From: Lyophyllum atratum
Lineage: Eukaryota; Basidiomycota; Agaricomycetes; Agaricales; Lyophyllaceae
Direction of reading: 5' to 3'
Length of the DNA stretch: 64,000 nucleotides
NCBI GenBank assembly: GCA_014905825.1
Contig: JACGCN010000006.1
Span: forward strand, 1,426,001-1,490,000
The notes under the pieces are model-generated. The model did no database searches and had not been told where the DNA came from. It saw nothing but the letters and a program-made list of their open reading frames with translations. Positions 24,346 through 36,432 of this stretch are shown piece by piece. Every line of letters begins with the position of its first letter. Within the stretch, counting starts at the first letter, position 1. The position numbers were made by a program, and so were the translations under genes.

Positions 24346-24818
24346 AGCATCAAACAGAGTTAACTGGCCTGGCTTCATCAGTATGGCAATACTTGTGCAT
24401 AGACCCCAATGTACTTGTATTCGCAACTAGAACATCAATGATAGTGCATTAGGATGTAAATACTGTTCCCACATTGTCTACGCATACGACACTCCATCAG
24501 TCCACTCTATCATCCCTCCCGAAGTGGCCGCGAGAGTGCCGTTCTGTGGAGGGCAGCTTGGAACGTCTCTATGGGCTCGCTTCACGACGTGATCCAAGTC
24601 CAGTGACGTGAGGGTATGGTGTTTGTTGGATCCCGTCGATGTATGGTTTGTGACTTCCATTAGGTGCATGGGACAACATATCACAGCAGTGAACAAGAAT
24701 ACATTCATTTTTTTGTGCTATTCACAGTGGAAGATATCATTCAGGCCCACCGTCCACTCCCAGTGCAGGGATTATAACACTCACTGGCATCCAGTGACAC
24801 TTCAAAAAGTGTGAAGTC
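24346..24818. other. Convergent intergenic region
   Basis: This gap lies between two convergent gene ends. No conserved coding sequence or repeat was recognised. Confidence 0.3.
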
Positions 24819-26198
24819 TCAATCCCTTCTTCTCCTTCCGAGTTCTCGCGAACGATCCCTTCGCCGGTCTCTATCTATTTCGCCTCGAGGTCTCTCGCGA
24901 TCACGATCATCGTGTCTATAATCGCGGTCCCGGTCTCGGTCATCACGTCTATAGTCACGGTCGCGCCTGTCTTCGTCTCTTCGCCGATCATCGCTGCTAC
25001 CCCCGCGCTCTCTCGACTTCGAACTCCTTCGTGACACAGTCGTAGACGCGTCGTTCCGTGGTCGAGGGGAGCGCGATCTTTCTCGCCTCCTGTCGGAACT
25101 GTCAGACCTTGAGGATGGTTGGTCGTCCCTCTCCTTTTTCACCAGAGGAACATATCTTCTCTCTGGCCGTTTGATTGCTCCGCCTTTCTTCCCACTACCG
25201 TCGTCCAAAACCTCCCTTTCCTTCGCCCCAATACCTAATAGCGCGGGTCTAGCTTCCGGCAAGTACGGTTGCACTAGGCCTTTGCCAGGTTGCCTTGTCG
25301 CGGCAGTGCCCTCCTTCCAGCCCATACCCCGCAGCAAGGCGGCACCAAACTGCGAGACGGGAACTCGGGAGTAATCGTCCAACGTAGCAGCGTCAGGAAG
25401 TTCATCAACGTCCTGTTTGTAAGCGTCGGCTTCAGATATAGGTGTCTGAATGATGTGAACGATGGGTCCATCATGCTCTGCACCAGTCTGTTCCAGCAAG
25501 GATGGCCTGTAGCGCCATATTATCCTCGTCGCTATCATCGTGCTCCATTTTAACATCCTCTTGAAGAATCCCGATCGCCTGCTCATCTTCCTCCTTGACG
25601 AGAAGCGAACGCTCCTTGACTTGAAGGCCAGAAAGAACCGGACCAGAGTTAATAGAGTCTCTGGTGCCAAGTCCACCAACACTCCCATCTTTTCCTGTTT
25701 CTGCTTTCGCAGAGGGAGGAACATACTGCGCTGCGCTTCTGCGCTTCCTGGCCAAGTCTCGCCAATCTCGATTCTTGAGGGCAGGAATAACAAGGGGAGC
25801 AGCTTTCATAGGACGGTCCTTGCTTAGACTATTAATATTGGCGATTATGGATGACTTTTGTGAGTTGAGATGAATGAGGCAGGGAGGCTGGGAAAGGAAC
25901 ACACCGCTGAACTCCAAATCTGTCAAAGCCAGTTACAAGCTCGTCTCTAATCTCTTCATCCTCGTCGCTAGAGTCAGGCTCGTGTCTATGGCCGTATCCG
26001 TTAGTGTTAGGGTCTGGGCGACGAAGTCGTGCTTCGAGCAAGAGGACTGCCTGGAGTGGAGTCATTCGGGTTGGCAAGATGTCGGGGCAATGAAGGGATT
26101 TTATAGGATGGGCCATCGGAGTCTGCACCAGAAGAGGGTGCTCTGGAGAGTGGAGTCGGCCTGCGAATCGTGAATGAAACTTTTTCGGCGGAGGACAT
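24819..26198 (-). CDS. SPP2: Pre-mRNA splicing factor Spp2-like G-patch protein
   Basis: Spp2 activates the DEAH helicase Prp2 during spliceosome activation in the nucleus. From ATG 26198 the protein starts MSSAEKVSFTIRRPTPLSRA. It contains EEIRDELVTGFDRFGVQR, a conserved KNRDWRDLARKRRSAAQYVP, VHIIQTPISEADAYKQDVDE and the G-patch VPVSQFGAALLRGMGWKEGT followed by GLVQPYLPEARPALLGIGAK. The tail is a long Arg/Asp repeat (RDRDYRHDDRDRER type), like GPKOW/MOS2 relatives. The frame breaks at about 25492-25495, where one extra base separates MALQAILA from EQTGAEHDGPIV. Spp2 is essential in yeast, so a sequence error is more likely than a real lesion. Introns are at about 25843-25915 and 26008. Confidence 0.85.
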
Positions 26199-26473
26199 GA
26201 TGGTGAAAGCAAGAAATACAACGGCCTCGCTTCCGACTTGACCAAACACGTGACGTAATTAGGCCAGGAACGCCGCCACTCCTTCAGCTTTCAAGTTGGC
26301 CATTGTAAACGGATAAAGGGAGTGGCCAGCACAGAATGCGTATAAGAGCTGCACCGATGCTGCAAACATCCCCACAGCGCGATGTTTCCTCTTCCTCTTT
26401 TCCCAACCGTTGCAGTCGATCTCGAGGGGATGGAGTGAGTACTTCTCAGGCATTCTGTACAGCCTCAACACTA

Positions 26474-27582
26474 ATGGCCTCCTCCAGCTCTCGGTCTTCC
26501 GTTCAGCACATGAACACGTTCATGAAGGTGCAACTTGCCACTATCGTGGCCCATCAATGGACTGATACTAAATTGTTGCAGAATACTTTAATACGTGGTG
26601 TTAACAACATCTACCAGACGGCGCCCCATGTGAACAACAAGAGCCTCGTAGATCCATTTTTACGCTATGCCATAATAGTCTGTGATATGTTGAGTCTACA
26701 TTTGCAAGGTAAGAAGGCCATGAGACGCCGTCTTGCTTCGACTGACCGTTAATTTCAGGAGACCAGATGTTTTTCACGAAAGGAAACGCCCAGAATAAGT
26801 CTCTTGTAGACTTCCTTGGAATAACAGCGCCCTATGCGACTGAGTCCTCGGCCTTGCAAAATATTTTGAAGCATATGCTTGAGAAGCTTCATTCGTGGAC
26901 CAAAGTGCGTTACTCGATGCTCGAGTTTTGACGCACAATACCTGATCACGGTCCTCCAGACACCAGGGGCGTACTCTTATGTTGACCTTCAGTTGTCCCT
27001 CAAAGTCCTCGGTACTCCAATGTTGCAGAGTATGGCAAGCCAGGCAAGTGCACCCCGTCCTTTTCTTCGCCATTGGCGTCTCATCCGGCACCTCAGCGTA
27101 ACGCACTGAATAAGGATTCTCTCATGAAATTTGTCGCGGAAGCCGAGTTGCGTGATATGATTACTGGTGAGTATGTTTCCAAGCTTTCATAGCCCATTCT
27201 GACAAAATATCTCTGCCAGATAACTTGATCTGGCTCGCCTCGCACTCAGACATGTCGCTCTTACTCCCGTATGTTAGATATCGTGTTTCTACAGTGATTG
27301 CCTGCTCATCAGTCATACTTAAGCTTTGTCCTGTCACATCACGATCCAGCTACGTCTGAGCATTGGCCAAATGTGGCACCTGAAGGTTTGGGGCTGGTAC
27401 CGGACTTCGTTCACAAGGATCTGGCGTTAGTCATGCCTGCTCTCACTTGATCGATATCATACTCATGCTAGTCCAGGTGCTGGGGATTTGCGCCTATCGA
27501 CCCTATTACGAGGCAGAAGCGTTCTAACAGTTCCACCCTGGGCAACAACCTCACACTTCCTGAACGTCTTACGCGCCTGTAG
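26474..27582 (+). CDS. Hemerythrin-like (HHE-type) helical protein, divergent
   Basis: A protein spliced over several 50-bp introns. It matches the fungal hemerythrin-like family by the segments KNTLIRGVNNIYQTAPHV, FLRYAIIVCDMLSLHLQGDQ, FFTKG and LPYVLSHHDPATSEHWPN, and by the C-terminal WGFAPIDPITRQKR motif. Members usually carry His residues in an H..NxIIRGLN helix and an HHxxEE motif for a di-iron site. Here the first helix reads MNTFMKNTLIRG and the second LSLHLQGDQMFF, so several ligands are absent and iron binding is doubtful. The start at ATG 26474 is chosen because it keeps phase through the first intron (about 26527-26580). The stop is at 27580-27582. Confidence 0.55.
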
Positions 27583-27736
27583 ATACTACCGACATTTCTT
27601 ATTATCGAATTGTCCCCGAGTTCATTTCTAAGTACATTTATTCCGGGAGAGGTGATTGCAGGTGGGAGTATATGGTATAATAAATATCGGCGGCCTACAT
27701 TAATCATTGTACAATTCATTCCTCTTGCTCCCGAAT

Positions 27737-28445
27737 CTAGTCCTTCAGCTCCCAACTGACTCCGCACCCACAACCACTCCCCTTCGCTCTTGGATTGTCA
27801 GATACCCTGAAACTGCTGCCAATGAGCTCGGTGGCGAAATCTATGGTGGAGCCGTTGAGTAGCGAGAACGATATTGCATCAACCAGAATATTGGAGGGTT
27901 GTAATGTTGGATGGGTGAAGTGGCTGAAAAGCATCACATTGTCAAGGTCCAAAGAGTAAGGAGGAATGACGAATATGTACTAGTCATCGGGCGACCGACT
28001 CGTCGCGAGTTCCATTTTATATTGATACCCGTGGCATCCTCCTGACTCTACCGCTATTCGGAGAGCAGCCTCTGGATTGTTTTCCCGGGTCGCTATTGAT
28101 CTGAGTTGCTACGCTATGGGGTGAATCGGGGAGTGTACATTAGTCATGAATGTCACTTACCTCGGCAGCGCGATCGGTAATAACTAGGCTTACTTCTTCC
28201 AGCGGGGGTAGTTCCACATCGAGCTCTTCCTGCTCGATGTATTCCGCGGATGGAGAGGAAAGGATGATAGTGGGCTCGCCCCGAGACTGTGACGCCAAAG
28301 TTGCATTCCGGAATGGAGTTCTTGAGAATTTCCGTGTCGAGAGTCGCGTTGTTCGGACAGGTAGAGCTGGCGCGGACGCTCTATGTATCAATAAGCTTGC
28401 CTGCTGCCGAAACAACCGGGAAGCCAGACGGGTCGCTGAAGACAT
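27737..28445 (-). CDS. ISA2: Mitochondrial iron-sulfur cluster assembly protein ISA2
   Basis: An A-type carrier that helps build 4Fe-4S clusters in mitochondria. ATG 28445 opens an Arg/Ser-rich targeting sequence (SSATRLASRLFRQQASLLIH). The HesB/IscA domain shows SLVITDRAAE, LRSIATRENNPEAALRIAVE, the first conserved cysteine in SGGCHGYQYKMEL, and the C-terminal CxC pair in KGSGCGCGVSW. It ends WELKD at 27737-27739. All three expected Fe-S ligand cysteines are present. Two short introns (around 27965 and 28110) interrupt it. Confidence 0.93.
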
Positions 28446-28723
28446 GGTGGTACTGTATTTAGCGAGTGCTGAGTCTGCTGAAACTACTTGCGCGGACCTT
28501 CAGATCTTCACAAGAACAAACAAAGCAACGGAAGCAAAAGAGACACTCGAAAGCAAGGATATTGAATATGGAATACTAGGGGTGAATCAAGATGTAAGTG
28601 TAAGATCGACCAAGTGTATGATATGAATTCCGAAAGTCCTTTGGAGTCAAAGATGAGAACAACAGTGTGCCCCCGTTTCGGACTGTCCGAAACGATGATA
28701 GGAGCCCACCTCCACCTCCACGT

Positions 28724-29801
28724 CTAGCAAACAACACAGCATTGCCAACCCTTCTTCACCTCCGGCTCTTGCAAGGTAGTCTTTCCACTGCTCCTCCTCC
28801 TATGGTGCTTCCCATCTGAGCTCTGTGCGTGACTATTGCCAGGCACCCCATCCCTCATCAACATACTGGCTCGGGTGGCGGTCTCGAAAACGTCGTCTAC
28901 ACCTTCAATTTTTAGCGCGGAACATTCCTTGTAAGCACGGGCACCGATTATTTGGGCCACACGCTCTCCCTGCTCGCGAGTGACCCATGGTGTATCGGGT
29001 GTGATGGTTTGTGGACGAAGGTCTGCCTTGCAACCGACCAGGAGGACAGGAATGGAGGGGCCACAGATAGAACGAACTTCTTCTATCCACTATAAGATAA
29101 ATAAGTGTGATAAGAAACATACCAGTATTAAGGACAGTGCACCAACCTTCGTCGTGACGTTTTCTAGCGAATCAGGGGTATCAAGGGCGAAGGCGATAAG
29201 AATAACATGAGATTTGGAATAAGACATGGGCCGTAGGCGCTGGTCATAGGGATGTATGTGAGGGCCTAGAATCTCACAGATCATATGGGGGCGTACCTCG
29301 TATTCTTCTTGTCCGCTTACGCGACCGACGAACAGTAAGAACAAAAAGACATTTCTCAAAGCATAGTTCAACGTACGCAGTATCCCAGAGCGCGAGTTGG
29401 ACAGGTTTCTCGTCGAGTCTGATTTCCGCGACATAATTATCAAAGACGGCTTCACAAGGGGTTAGTGATTTTTACATTACAGTATGGAATCAACTGCGCA
29501 CTGGGTTGCTGGTAGCAGTGGCCATCGATGAGAGAGAGTGCAGTGGAGTCAAATAGCAGAACATACGTATTCCTTAGGGAACTCGCCGAGAGCGAACTGA
29601 ACATAACAACGATGTTTTCCCACATGCACCTGTGTATGCCATGGAGTTCAGCACGGTATGCACGCCAATGTTTGATCGGTTACGTGCCGTCGCCAACAAT
29701 GACTAGTTTCCTCCGTATCTGAGACGCACGAGTGAGATCTGCAGACAGGAAGGGAGACAGTGGACGAAAGACACGTCACTTACGGGGTTTTGGGAAGCCA
29801 T
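28724..29801 (-). CDS. Rho-family small GTPase (Rho2-like)
   Basis: A membrane-linked switch for cell-wall and actin regulation. Exons join MASQNP, IRRKLVIVGDGT, CGKTSLLSVFALGEFPKEY (P-loop), VFDNYVAEIRLDEKPVQLAL (effector loop), WDTAGQEEYE (G3), RLRPMSYSKSHVILIAFALD, RSICGPSIPVLLVGCKADLR (G4-like) and KECSALKIEGVDDVFETATR (G5 SALK). A basic Ser-rich tail ends in CCVVC, a prenylation box (CVVC), at 28724-28726. At least five introns of 50-60 bp are present, including very early ones. The subfamily call (Rho2 rather than Rho1/Rho3) is by overall feel only. Confidence 0.88.
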
Positions 29802-30055
29802 AGATCCTGAGTGGTGGACGAGAAGAGTTGAAAGGGGTTCACAGAACACACTCAAATAATTTGGTGGTAGATATACCAGAAAGAAGAGGAGAGCCTTGGG
29901 GATAACACTAAGACTGGACCAGATATTATACTCTTAAGAGGCGATGGTACACGTGAAAGACGTTGAGGCTGGACGTCACAGCCTTCGGTGTCAACATCCC
30001 TCCGCCATTGTTGCCCATCAGCTACCAGTACAAACAACGATGTCATTTCTGCGTA

Positions 30056-31123
30056 TCACACCGCGTCCTCCCTCAGTGTCAAAAACTTTTCCCATTCCTG
30101 CTTGTCCATGGCATAGCTCTCTGCCTCTTGGGGGAACGAACCTTCTCTCACTGCACTAGCATAGGCCGCAACACCCGAGTCTCGGGGTGTCTGCAGGTCT
30201 GCAAAACGGCGCACAAACTTAGCCTTGTGCCCTGGCCATGTGCCCATTGCGTCGTCCCAAACTAGTACCTATACGGTCCTTATGAATCAATGCCCGTGCT
30301 CCGAAAAGATGAAGCCTACCTGTCCGCTAGTTCCAGGCCCTGCGCCAATTCCTATGGTGGGGATCTTGAGCCGTCGTGTAATAAATGACCCTAACTCCTT
30401 GGGACGGCCTCAATGACGATCGCAAACGCGCCGGCATCTTCCAACGCCAATGCATCACGGACTACACGCTGCGCGGCCTCCGCGCTCCGACCTTGGACTT
30501 TATAGCCCGACATGGCGACATGTCGCTGAGGCAATAGTCCGACGTGTGCCATAACAGGAATGCCGATACTTGTTAGTTGCCGGACAACTGTCACGATTTC
30601 GCTACCACCTTCAAGTTTCACTGCATCTACTCGACCCTCCTGTATCAGACGTATGGCGTTGGTGGTAGCGGAGGAGGGGGAGACATGGTATGTGCCAAAA
30701 GGCATGTCTGCAATCAGGAGAGGATGGGTCGTGCCCCGGGACACCGCTCGGGCATGATGGATCATTTCTGTCAGAGTCAACTGGGTAGTAGAGCTATGAC
30801 CCAAGCAGACTTGAGCCAGAGAGTCGCCGACTAGAGTGATGTCGATATTTGGATTAGATGAACAAGCCAGTCCAGTCGGATAGTCATATGCCGTTAACAT
30901 GGTTATAGGAATTTTGTTCTTGCTCTGGGCCTGCAGCGATTGGATGGTGACTTTTTTGCGGACTAGTGTACATGTTTAAATTCGCGAATCATGACATAGA
31001 AGAAGCTCACGCAATACCTTCCGGTGCTTCTTGATCTTTGCGGGGTCGAACACTCATTGATCGGCACATAAACAGTGGCGAGACCCTTCCTGGGAGAGTA
31101 TAGCGTCGGGTGACGAATAACAT
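30056..31123 (-). CDS. Ketopantoate hydroxymethyltransferase (PanB/Ecm31)
   Basis: It makes ketopantoate from ketoisovalerate and methylene-THF in the pantothenate/CoA pathway, probably in mitochondria given the basic start [20 protein letters not shown]. Motifs are [110 protein letters not shown] and KFVRRFADL. The stop is at 30056-30058. One base is missing at about 30398-30403: VPRS plus TAG should read VPKELGSF, restored by a single extra A. The enzyme is otherwise complete, so a sequence error is likely. Confidence 0.92.
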
Positions 31124-31547
31124 GTCGAGGTAGATGGATGCGAGTAATTCGATAAATGGATAGTAGATCAGGTCATCGCCAATGGTCCGAGGTCGTTTTG
31201 AAGAAAAAAACCAGTATCGTTCGATTGCATTCCAGCCGGCGATGGAAGCGGAGCACACCCGGACTTGGGATTGGCCAGTTCACGTGCAATTATGTCCACA
31301 AGTTCCTGTCCGCAGATATCGACATACGTTCATGTGGTCGACCGAGGAGTTAACCCAGGATAGCCGGTCAACGGAGAATCAGGATTGCCCAAGGCTGAGG
31401 TTGCTGTCATTTTCGATGGCGGCTATCTTGGCAGAAATCGGTGGGAAATTAGGGTCAATTATTCCGCACGTGACGCTCGCGTTTGAGGCAAACACAAACA
31501 ACGCGGTGTTCAGCACAACTTGAACGTTGAACCCAAGTTGAACCAAT
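31124..31547. promoter_or_regulatory. Divergent promoter region
   Basis: This gap lies between the divergent starts at 31123 (-) and 31548 (+). No distinct element could be assigned. Confidence 0.35.
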
Positions 31548-32750
31548 ATGCCGCGCACACGCAATGTTCAGCCTCGTCCAGAGCCAGCGCCAGAGTCCAG
31601 CGGGAGGAGCGCTGTAAAACTTCCTTTGCAAGATATCACAGATCGCTTTGTCACATACTCTCCTGTTGTCGACCGTCTACCAATTCCGAGGCCGAGGCGC
31701 AGAGCCAAGGCGCCTGGTGGTACATTCGGGGAAAGACTCGCAGCAGCTAAAACTCCTGCAATACCATCATCTCTACCACCGTCATCACCACCCTCGACCT
31801 CCTCTGGCTTCCCTCAGGCTGAGTACGACCACCATGTACATCCAACGTCCCCACAGGTCCCCTTCTCTGACCGGGAAGGTCATGATTCCCAGTTCGATCT
31901 CCGTAATCCCGACTATGATTTAGCTTTCGGAAGTGTTCGGGCTGAGGAAATCGAGTCCCTTGACAATTCAGACCCTTTCGGATTCTTTGCGGTTGAGAAC
32001 AAACTGAAGACTCTACGAGCCCAAAAGGAGGACGGAAAACCTCGGCATCGCGCTGCGCCCTCACCCCAAACCGACAGAGTTTTCAGTGATGAGCATCAGC
32101 ACCTGGTAACTCCTCCAACACCCCGCAAGAGGCACCGTAAACGCAGAGCAATCGCGTCACCCAATGTATCCAGTCCAGACATTTTCAATGTCAGGACCGA
32201 CTCGATGCCTAGTACGCCTTCGCCTTCTAAGCCGCCCTCCGGGAAGGCGAAGGGAATGGTTGTCCTCATTGATGAGGATAATGCAGACAGTGAAGCGCCG
32301 AAAGGAGAGAGTTTGGAGACAGTGACTCCAACGATTGCCTCTCGGAGAAAGCCTGCAAAGAGAGCATGCAATGGGAGCACAAAGGAAGTGGAGAGTTTAG
32401 ATATGTTTGATGGGAGACGATCTCTTCGGCGAACAGCCGCTGTTGAAGAGACAACTAGACACGCTCGTAGCGGGAAAGGGGACCACGGAGCCAAATCGCG
32501 GAAGAAGGGTAGTGCGGAAACAGGAATCAAGGTTCCTCGGCAGAGGACACAAGGAAAGGGGAACGTTAAATCGGCAGGAAATACGAACGTGGTGGACAAC
32601 GACCAGCGAGAGGTTGGTCTTCTCTTTATCTCAATGATCTAATAATTCATCATGAATTAGAGATGGGAACGTGAACGCCAGGAGCGTTTGGAATACTTCC
32701 GGAAATTACAGGAATATCACGTAGAGAAGGAGAACGTGTACGTTATATAA
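31548..32750 (+). CDS. Unknown basic Ser/Pro-rich protein with FGF motif and KEN box (cell-cycle candidate)
   Basis: One long exon plus a short last exon across an intron of about 45 bp (32613-32660). The protein is mostly disordered and basic, with PLQDITDRFVTYSPVV near the N-terminus. A conserved-looking acidic-aromatic stretch follows (DNSDPFGFFAVENKLKTLRA), then several SP/TP sites (VTPPTPRKRHRKRR, SSPDIF, PSTPSPSK) and a C-terminal helix, WEREREERLEYFRKLQEY-like, ending EKENVYVI. The FGF motif (binding mode of Sororin/Wapl to Pds5), the KEN degron box, the many CDK-type sites and a short C-terminal helix are together reminiscent of Sororin-type cohesin protectors. That is inference only; no domain is certain. 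The stop is at 32748-32750. Confidence 0.55.
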
Positions 32751-32866
32751 CGACTGTCCTATTCGATAACCAGTCTATGGATACAGCTGCTCCGATCATG
32801 GACACATAATCATAAGTATAAGTATGTAATATATTCTTGGATATAAGGGCACTGAAAAACGATTGC

Positions 32867-33491
32867 TCAGGCACTCTCAGCGATACCTGCAGCTGCAGCC
32901 TTGTCAGCCTTTGCTCGCTCCTCCGTGAAGAATTTGAGCACTGTGCCGCTGTCGACAAATTCCTTCACAAGGGACATTTTGGGTAGTCCATCGCTGCCCT
33001 CTGCGGGCGGAGTGAAGTGTATGATGAGCATATATTCATTTGTGTATGGTGAGCCCGTTGCAGATTCGCCGATGGACGATCCCTGTGGCGTTCGTTGTTA
33101 GACCTGTCACGGGAAAGAAAGGGTGGCTGAACATGCATGAAGTGTGATTATGTCCCCTGCCTCGATGACCTCGTGCAGGATAAGCTGCCCAGAGTCCGGA
33201 CACCGCTTGATCAGTTCATGAAGTGCATGATCGGTGCACTAGCGAAAGCTCACATGAAATGTTTTGAAGAGCGGCATCACCCCCGCAAAGTACGATAAAT
33301 ATTGCTTTTTGTTCAGGACGTTTAGGGAGGATGTGGTGTTCTAGCGAATCGTCGAAGACCGCAGCCATCTTATCCAAGTTCCATTCGTTGAAAGCCTCGC
33401 GGTACGCAAGAAGAGTCCGGATGTTTGGCGACGGAGACTCCGGGGGGACATACGAGAAATTAGGCGATTGGCTAGGGTTGAACATGGTCAT
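32867..33491 (-). CDS. SnoaL/NTF2-like fold protein
   Basis: A small protein of about 150-170 residues starting MTMFNPSQSPNFSYVPPESP. It shows the NTF2-like order: TLLAYREAFNEWNLDKMAAV (helix), FDDSLEHHILP, LHEVIEAGDIITLHMHGSS and NEYMLIIHFTPPAEGSDGLP, then KMSLVKEFVDSGTVLKFFTE. Many fungal members bind or convert small hydrophobic molecules, but no substrate can be named. ATG 33485 is an alternative start. Introns are near 33085-33130 and 33240. Confidence 0.7.
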
Positions 33492-33692
33492 CAGGCCGGG
33501 AACATGAGCTCCGCGCAAGGGGAATTGCTACAAATGAGAGTGTTGGAGAGAGAGGTTCTCATTTACTCCATTTGTCTTGTCTGTGTCATACCCTGCTGTC
33601 ATGACTCTGTCCAAAGTATGTCCGTGCACACGTTCCATCTGGGCCGGTCCTAGAGATATTGTAGCCATTAATCGTGTTATCTAGCACAACCT

Positions 33693-36201
33693 TCAAACTT
33701 CTGCCTTATCCTTGTGCTTGCGTCTCCGCTTCTTCTTTACCACACTCTCCTGCGCCGCATCTCCTGCCTCCGCGGTTCCATCTCCTTCTCGTTTGCGCTT
33801 CGACGATGCCTCGTTTACTGGGATTGCGGCTGATCTCACCGCCGCATCGTCATCATCTACGCCTTCCGCACCTTTCTGCTTCATCCTCTCCTTCTTTCCT
33901 TTCCTTTTCTTTGCAGGTTTGTCGGCAGTGGCGCTGTCTCGACTACTTCCAGCGACAAAACCAGCTCTGGTCGACCGTTCCGATATTTTGTCCTTGAGCT
34001 CCTTCAACCTGTCATTCCTCTTTGAATCCCATTTCACCTCTTTGCGATAGGGCGCATATTTCTTGACACTCATATACTCGTTGAGCTCCTGGTCAGTCGC
34101 CATGAGGATCTCCACAGGTGTCAATGCAAAGTTCTGTGGTTGGACGGGGGTATATTTGAATCGCGTAGGCATATCACCGACCTAGCGGAAGGGTCAGTAA
34201 TCAAAACATGGAAAACATCCAGGCAGACATACAAGATCATTGAAATCCAGCCCATAAATCTCGTCCATGTACTCCTCCAGCTTCTTTTTTCTCATCTCTT
34301 CTGTCCCATCCCACTCCTCATCATCCGCAGTTCTGTCAACATCCGCATCCATGGCATCGATATCTACCCACATATCATCGTCGCCATCCTCGTCAGCCTT
34401 CTTCTTCTTCTTCTTCTTGCTCTTTTTTGTGGGTACATCTTCTTCCAAAGGGATGTCGCCTATGTCAATATCATCGTCCCAGTTAGGCTTCTCGTCGTCG
34501 CCGAAGTCATCGCCGTGGTATAAGTCAGCCATTTGACGGTCGTGGGTGTCGGGGTCCCATTCGCCTTCGAGATCCAATTCTTGTAGCGCTGTAGAGGCAA
34601 TCCATAAGTTTGACCGACGATATAAAACTAGCAGTGAATCTCGTACCTTGGTCTTCATCCAAATTCTTCCCCCCTTCTCGGCCAATCTTCTCCAGCTTGG
34701 CCCTAATTTCTTGCATTTTAAGGCCTTTTAGACGCTGCACATCTTCCCTCCTCTTCAAAAGTTCCTCTTCCTTCCTCTGCTTTTTTCGCTCACGGGCGTC
34801 TTTTCTCGTCGTATCTTCTCGACGAACCAGTGATGGCAGATTACGAGGATATGAAGGAATGACAGCCGCCTCTCTATAGATCACGTCAGAAACAATACTA
34901 TTGATAGGGCGAAACTGTGCAACAGGACGCACGGTTCTTCAAATCGGAAGTTGTACGAGGTTTCGAAACGGTCGACAATTTCTTCAAAGTCTTCTTCATC
35001 TAGGTCGGGATCCGTAGTCGGAAGCGCCTTCCCGTCTTCTAGGTCTTCCATGGAGTCGGAATCCGCATCAGAGCCCTCTTGCTTGGCTTTTCTCTTGCCT
35101 TTCGACTTTGAAGAGGTGATTTCACCATAAGTCGGGATGTGATTGGCTGACCGGTCGATCCATCCACGGTTCAGAATGTAGCTAGGAGAGGGATAAGTAG
35201 GGAAGAAGTCTTCCAACGGAAATCAACACCCACTTCATTAGGAATTCCTGATCAGACTCCTGCCTAGATTTCGCAGGAAGGATATCTCTCGACGCCTCAC
35301 CGTCCTTGGTCTTTTTCTTCTTCTTCTTCTTCCCTTGTTCCCCGTCCTGTTGAGCTACTTCCGATGCTGCATTTCCCTTCGCATCTGCGTCAATATCCGC
35401 CACCACCAATTCCCGAAGATCTCCACCGACTTCCCGCTCCAAAAACGAACGGTATTCTTCTTCTTCCAATTCTTGCTCGTCCTGAGTCTTTTCTCTGGGT
35501 ACGAGCAGGGTATCTTCGTCGTCATCTTCTGCAACAGCGTTGTGGAATGCGGCGATGGTCTCATTGCGGAGGACACGCTGTTCCTCGACATGAACAAGAG
35601 GTTCTGGGGATGGGGACCTTGAATTTGGATTTAGAGCGGATTGCAGAGCTACTTGACGAATCGTGACGGGTTTTGCCTGTTATAAAAGACGATGACAATG
35701 GTGAATCCAAGCACCCAATGCGATATTTTGTAAAACACACCTTGTCTTTGGGTGTCTTGGCAGGTCTTCTTGATGGTGCTATCTTCTCTTGCTCCTCTAC
35801 AGATTTAAATAAGAAGCCATGCGTCACAGAAACTTTAAGGCAACATACCTCCGAAGATGTTTTTCTCTGCATTATAGATGTCTGGATCCTTGCGCTTGAT
35901 TCGGGCAAGGGTCCGGAGGATAGCAGCATCAACAGTTGGAGTCAGCTCCTCTCCGTCTTCATCTTCAGATTCGGCAGACTCTGAATCGGTCTCCGATACA
36001 TCTTCATCTTCCTCGTAATCCGAGCCGTATTTTTCTTTCACTGTGAAGGTTGTTTGTATTGCGCACGAGAAAACAAGGGTTTGACGTACGTTTCTGGAGC
36101 TCCTCCCTTTCCTTTTTGTATTCAAAGGCTTTTGCATAATGTTCGTTGATAGTGATATTGTGGCCAGACTCGCTATCCGATCCCTCGGAATCCGACAACA
36201 T
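33693..36201 (-). CDS. KRI1: Kri1-like ribosome biogenesis protein
   Basis: A nucleolar protein needed for 40S subunit assembly with Krr1. From ATG 36201 (MLSDSEGSDSESGHNITINE) it shows HYAKAFEYKKEREELQ, AILRTLARIKRKDPDIYNAE, EEEEYRSFLEREVGGDLREL, SDQEFL..NYILNRGWID, EEIVDRFETSYNFRFEEP, AAVIPSYPRNLPSLVRREDT and RKDARERKKQRKEEELLKRR. The conserved Kri1 C-terminal domain follows (YMDEIYGLDFNDLVGDMPTR, FKYTPVQPQNFALTPVEILM), ending in a lysine-rich tail. Acidic and poly-Lys runs are encoded by CTT/CTC-type microsatellites at about 34395-34425 and 35310-35335. About seven introns of 50-60 bp keep phase. The stop is at 33693-33695. Confidence 0.93.
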
Positions 36202-36432
36202 GGTTGAAGATGAGTTAAAGTTTGACGATGGAAAAATAGTTGCACGTGCCGCACGATGCGCATTGCGGGCCGGACTGAGATTCAGAATGTGACTCTTGAG
36301 TCCGGCACTGGCACTGGGCGTCCATATGGGTTCACACTGTGCACAGGCACCAGGAATGATAATCCGCAGCTCATACTTCAGCAAGTCCTGATCCAAAGCC
36401 AGCCTTCACGTCCCTTTCTTTCCATCCACACC
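36202..36432. promoter_or_regulatory. Divergent promoter, KRI1 and adhesin-like gene
   Basis: The gap between the two divergent starts is 231 bp. No assignable motif was found. Confidence 0.35.
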
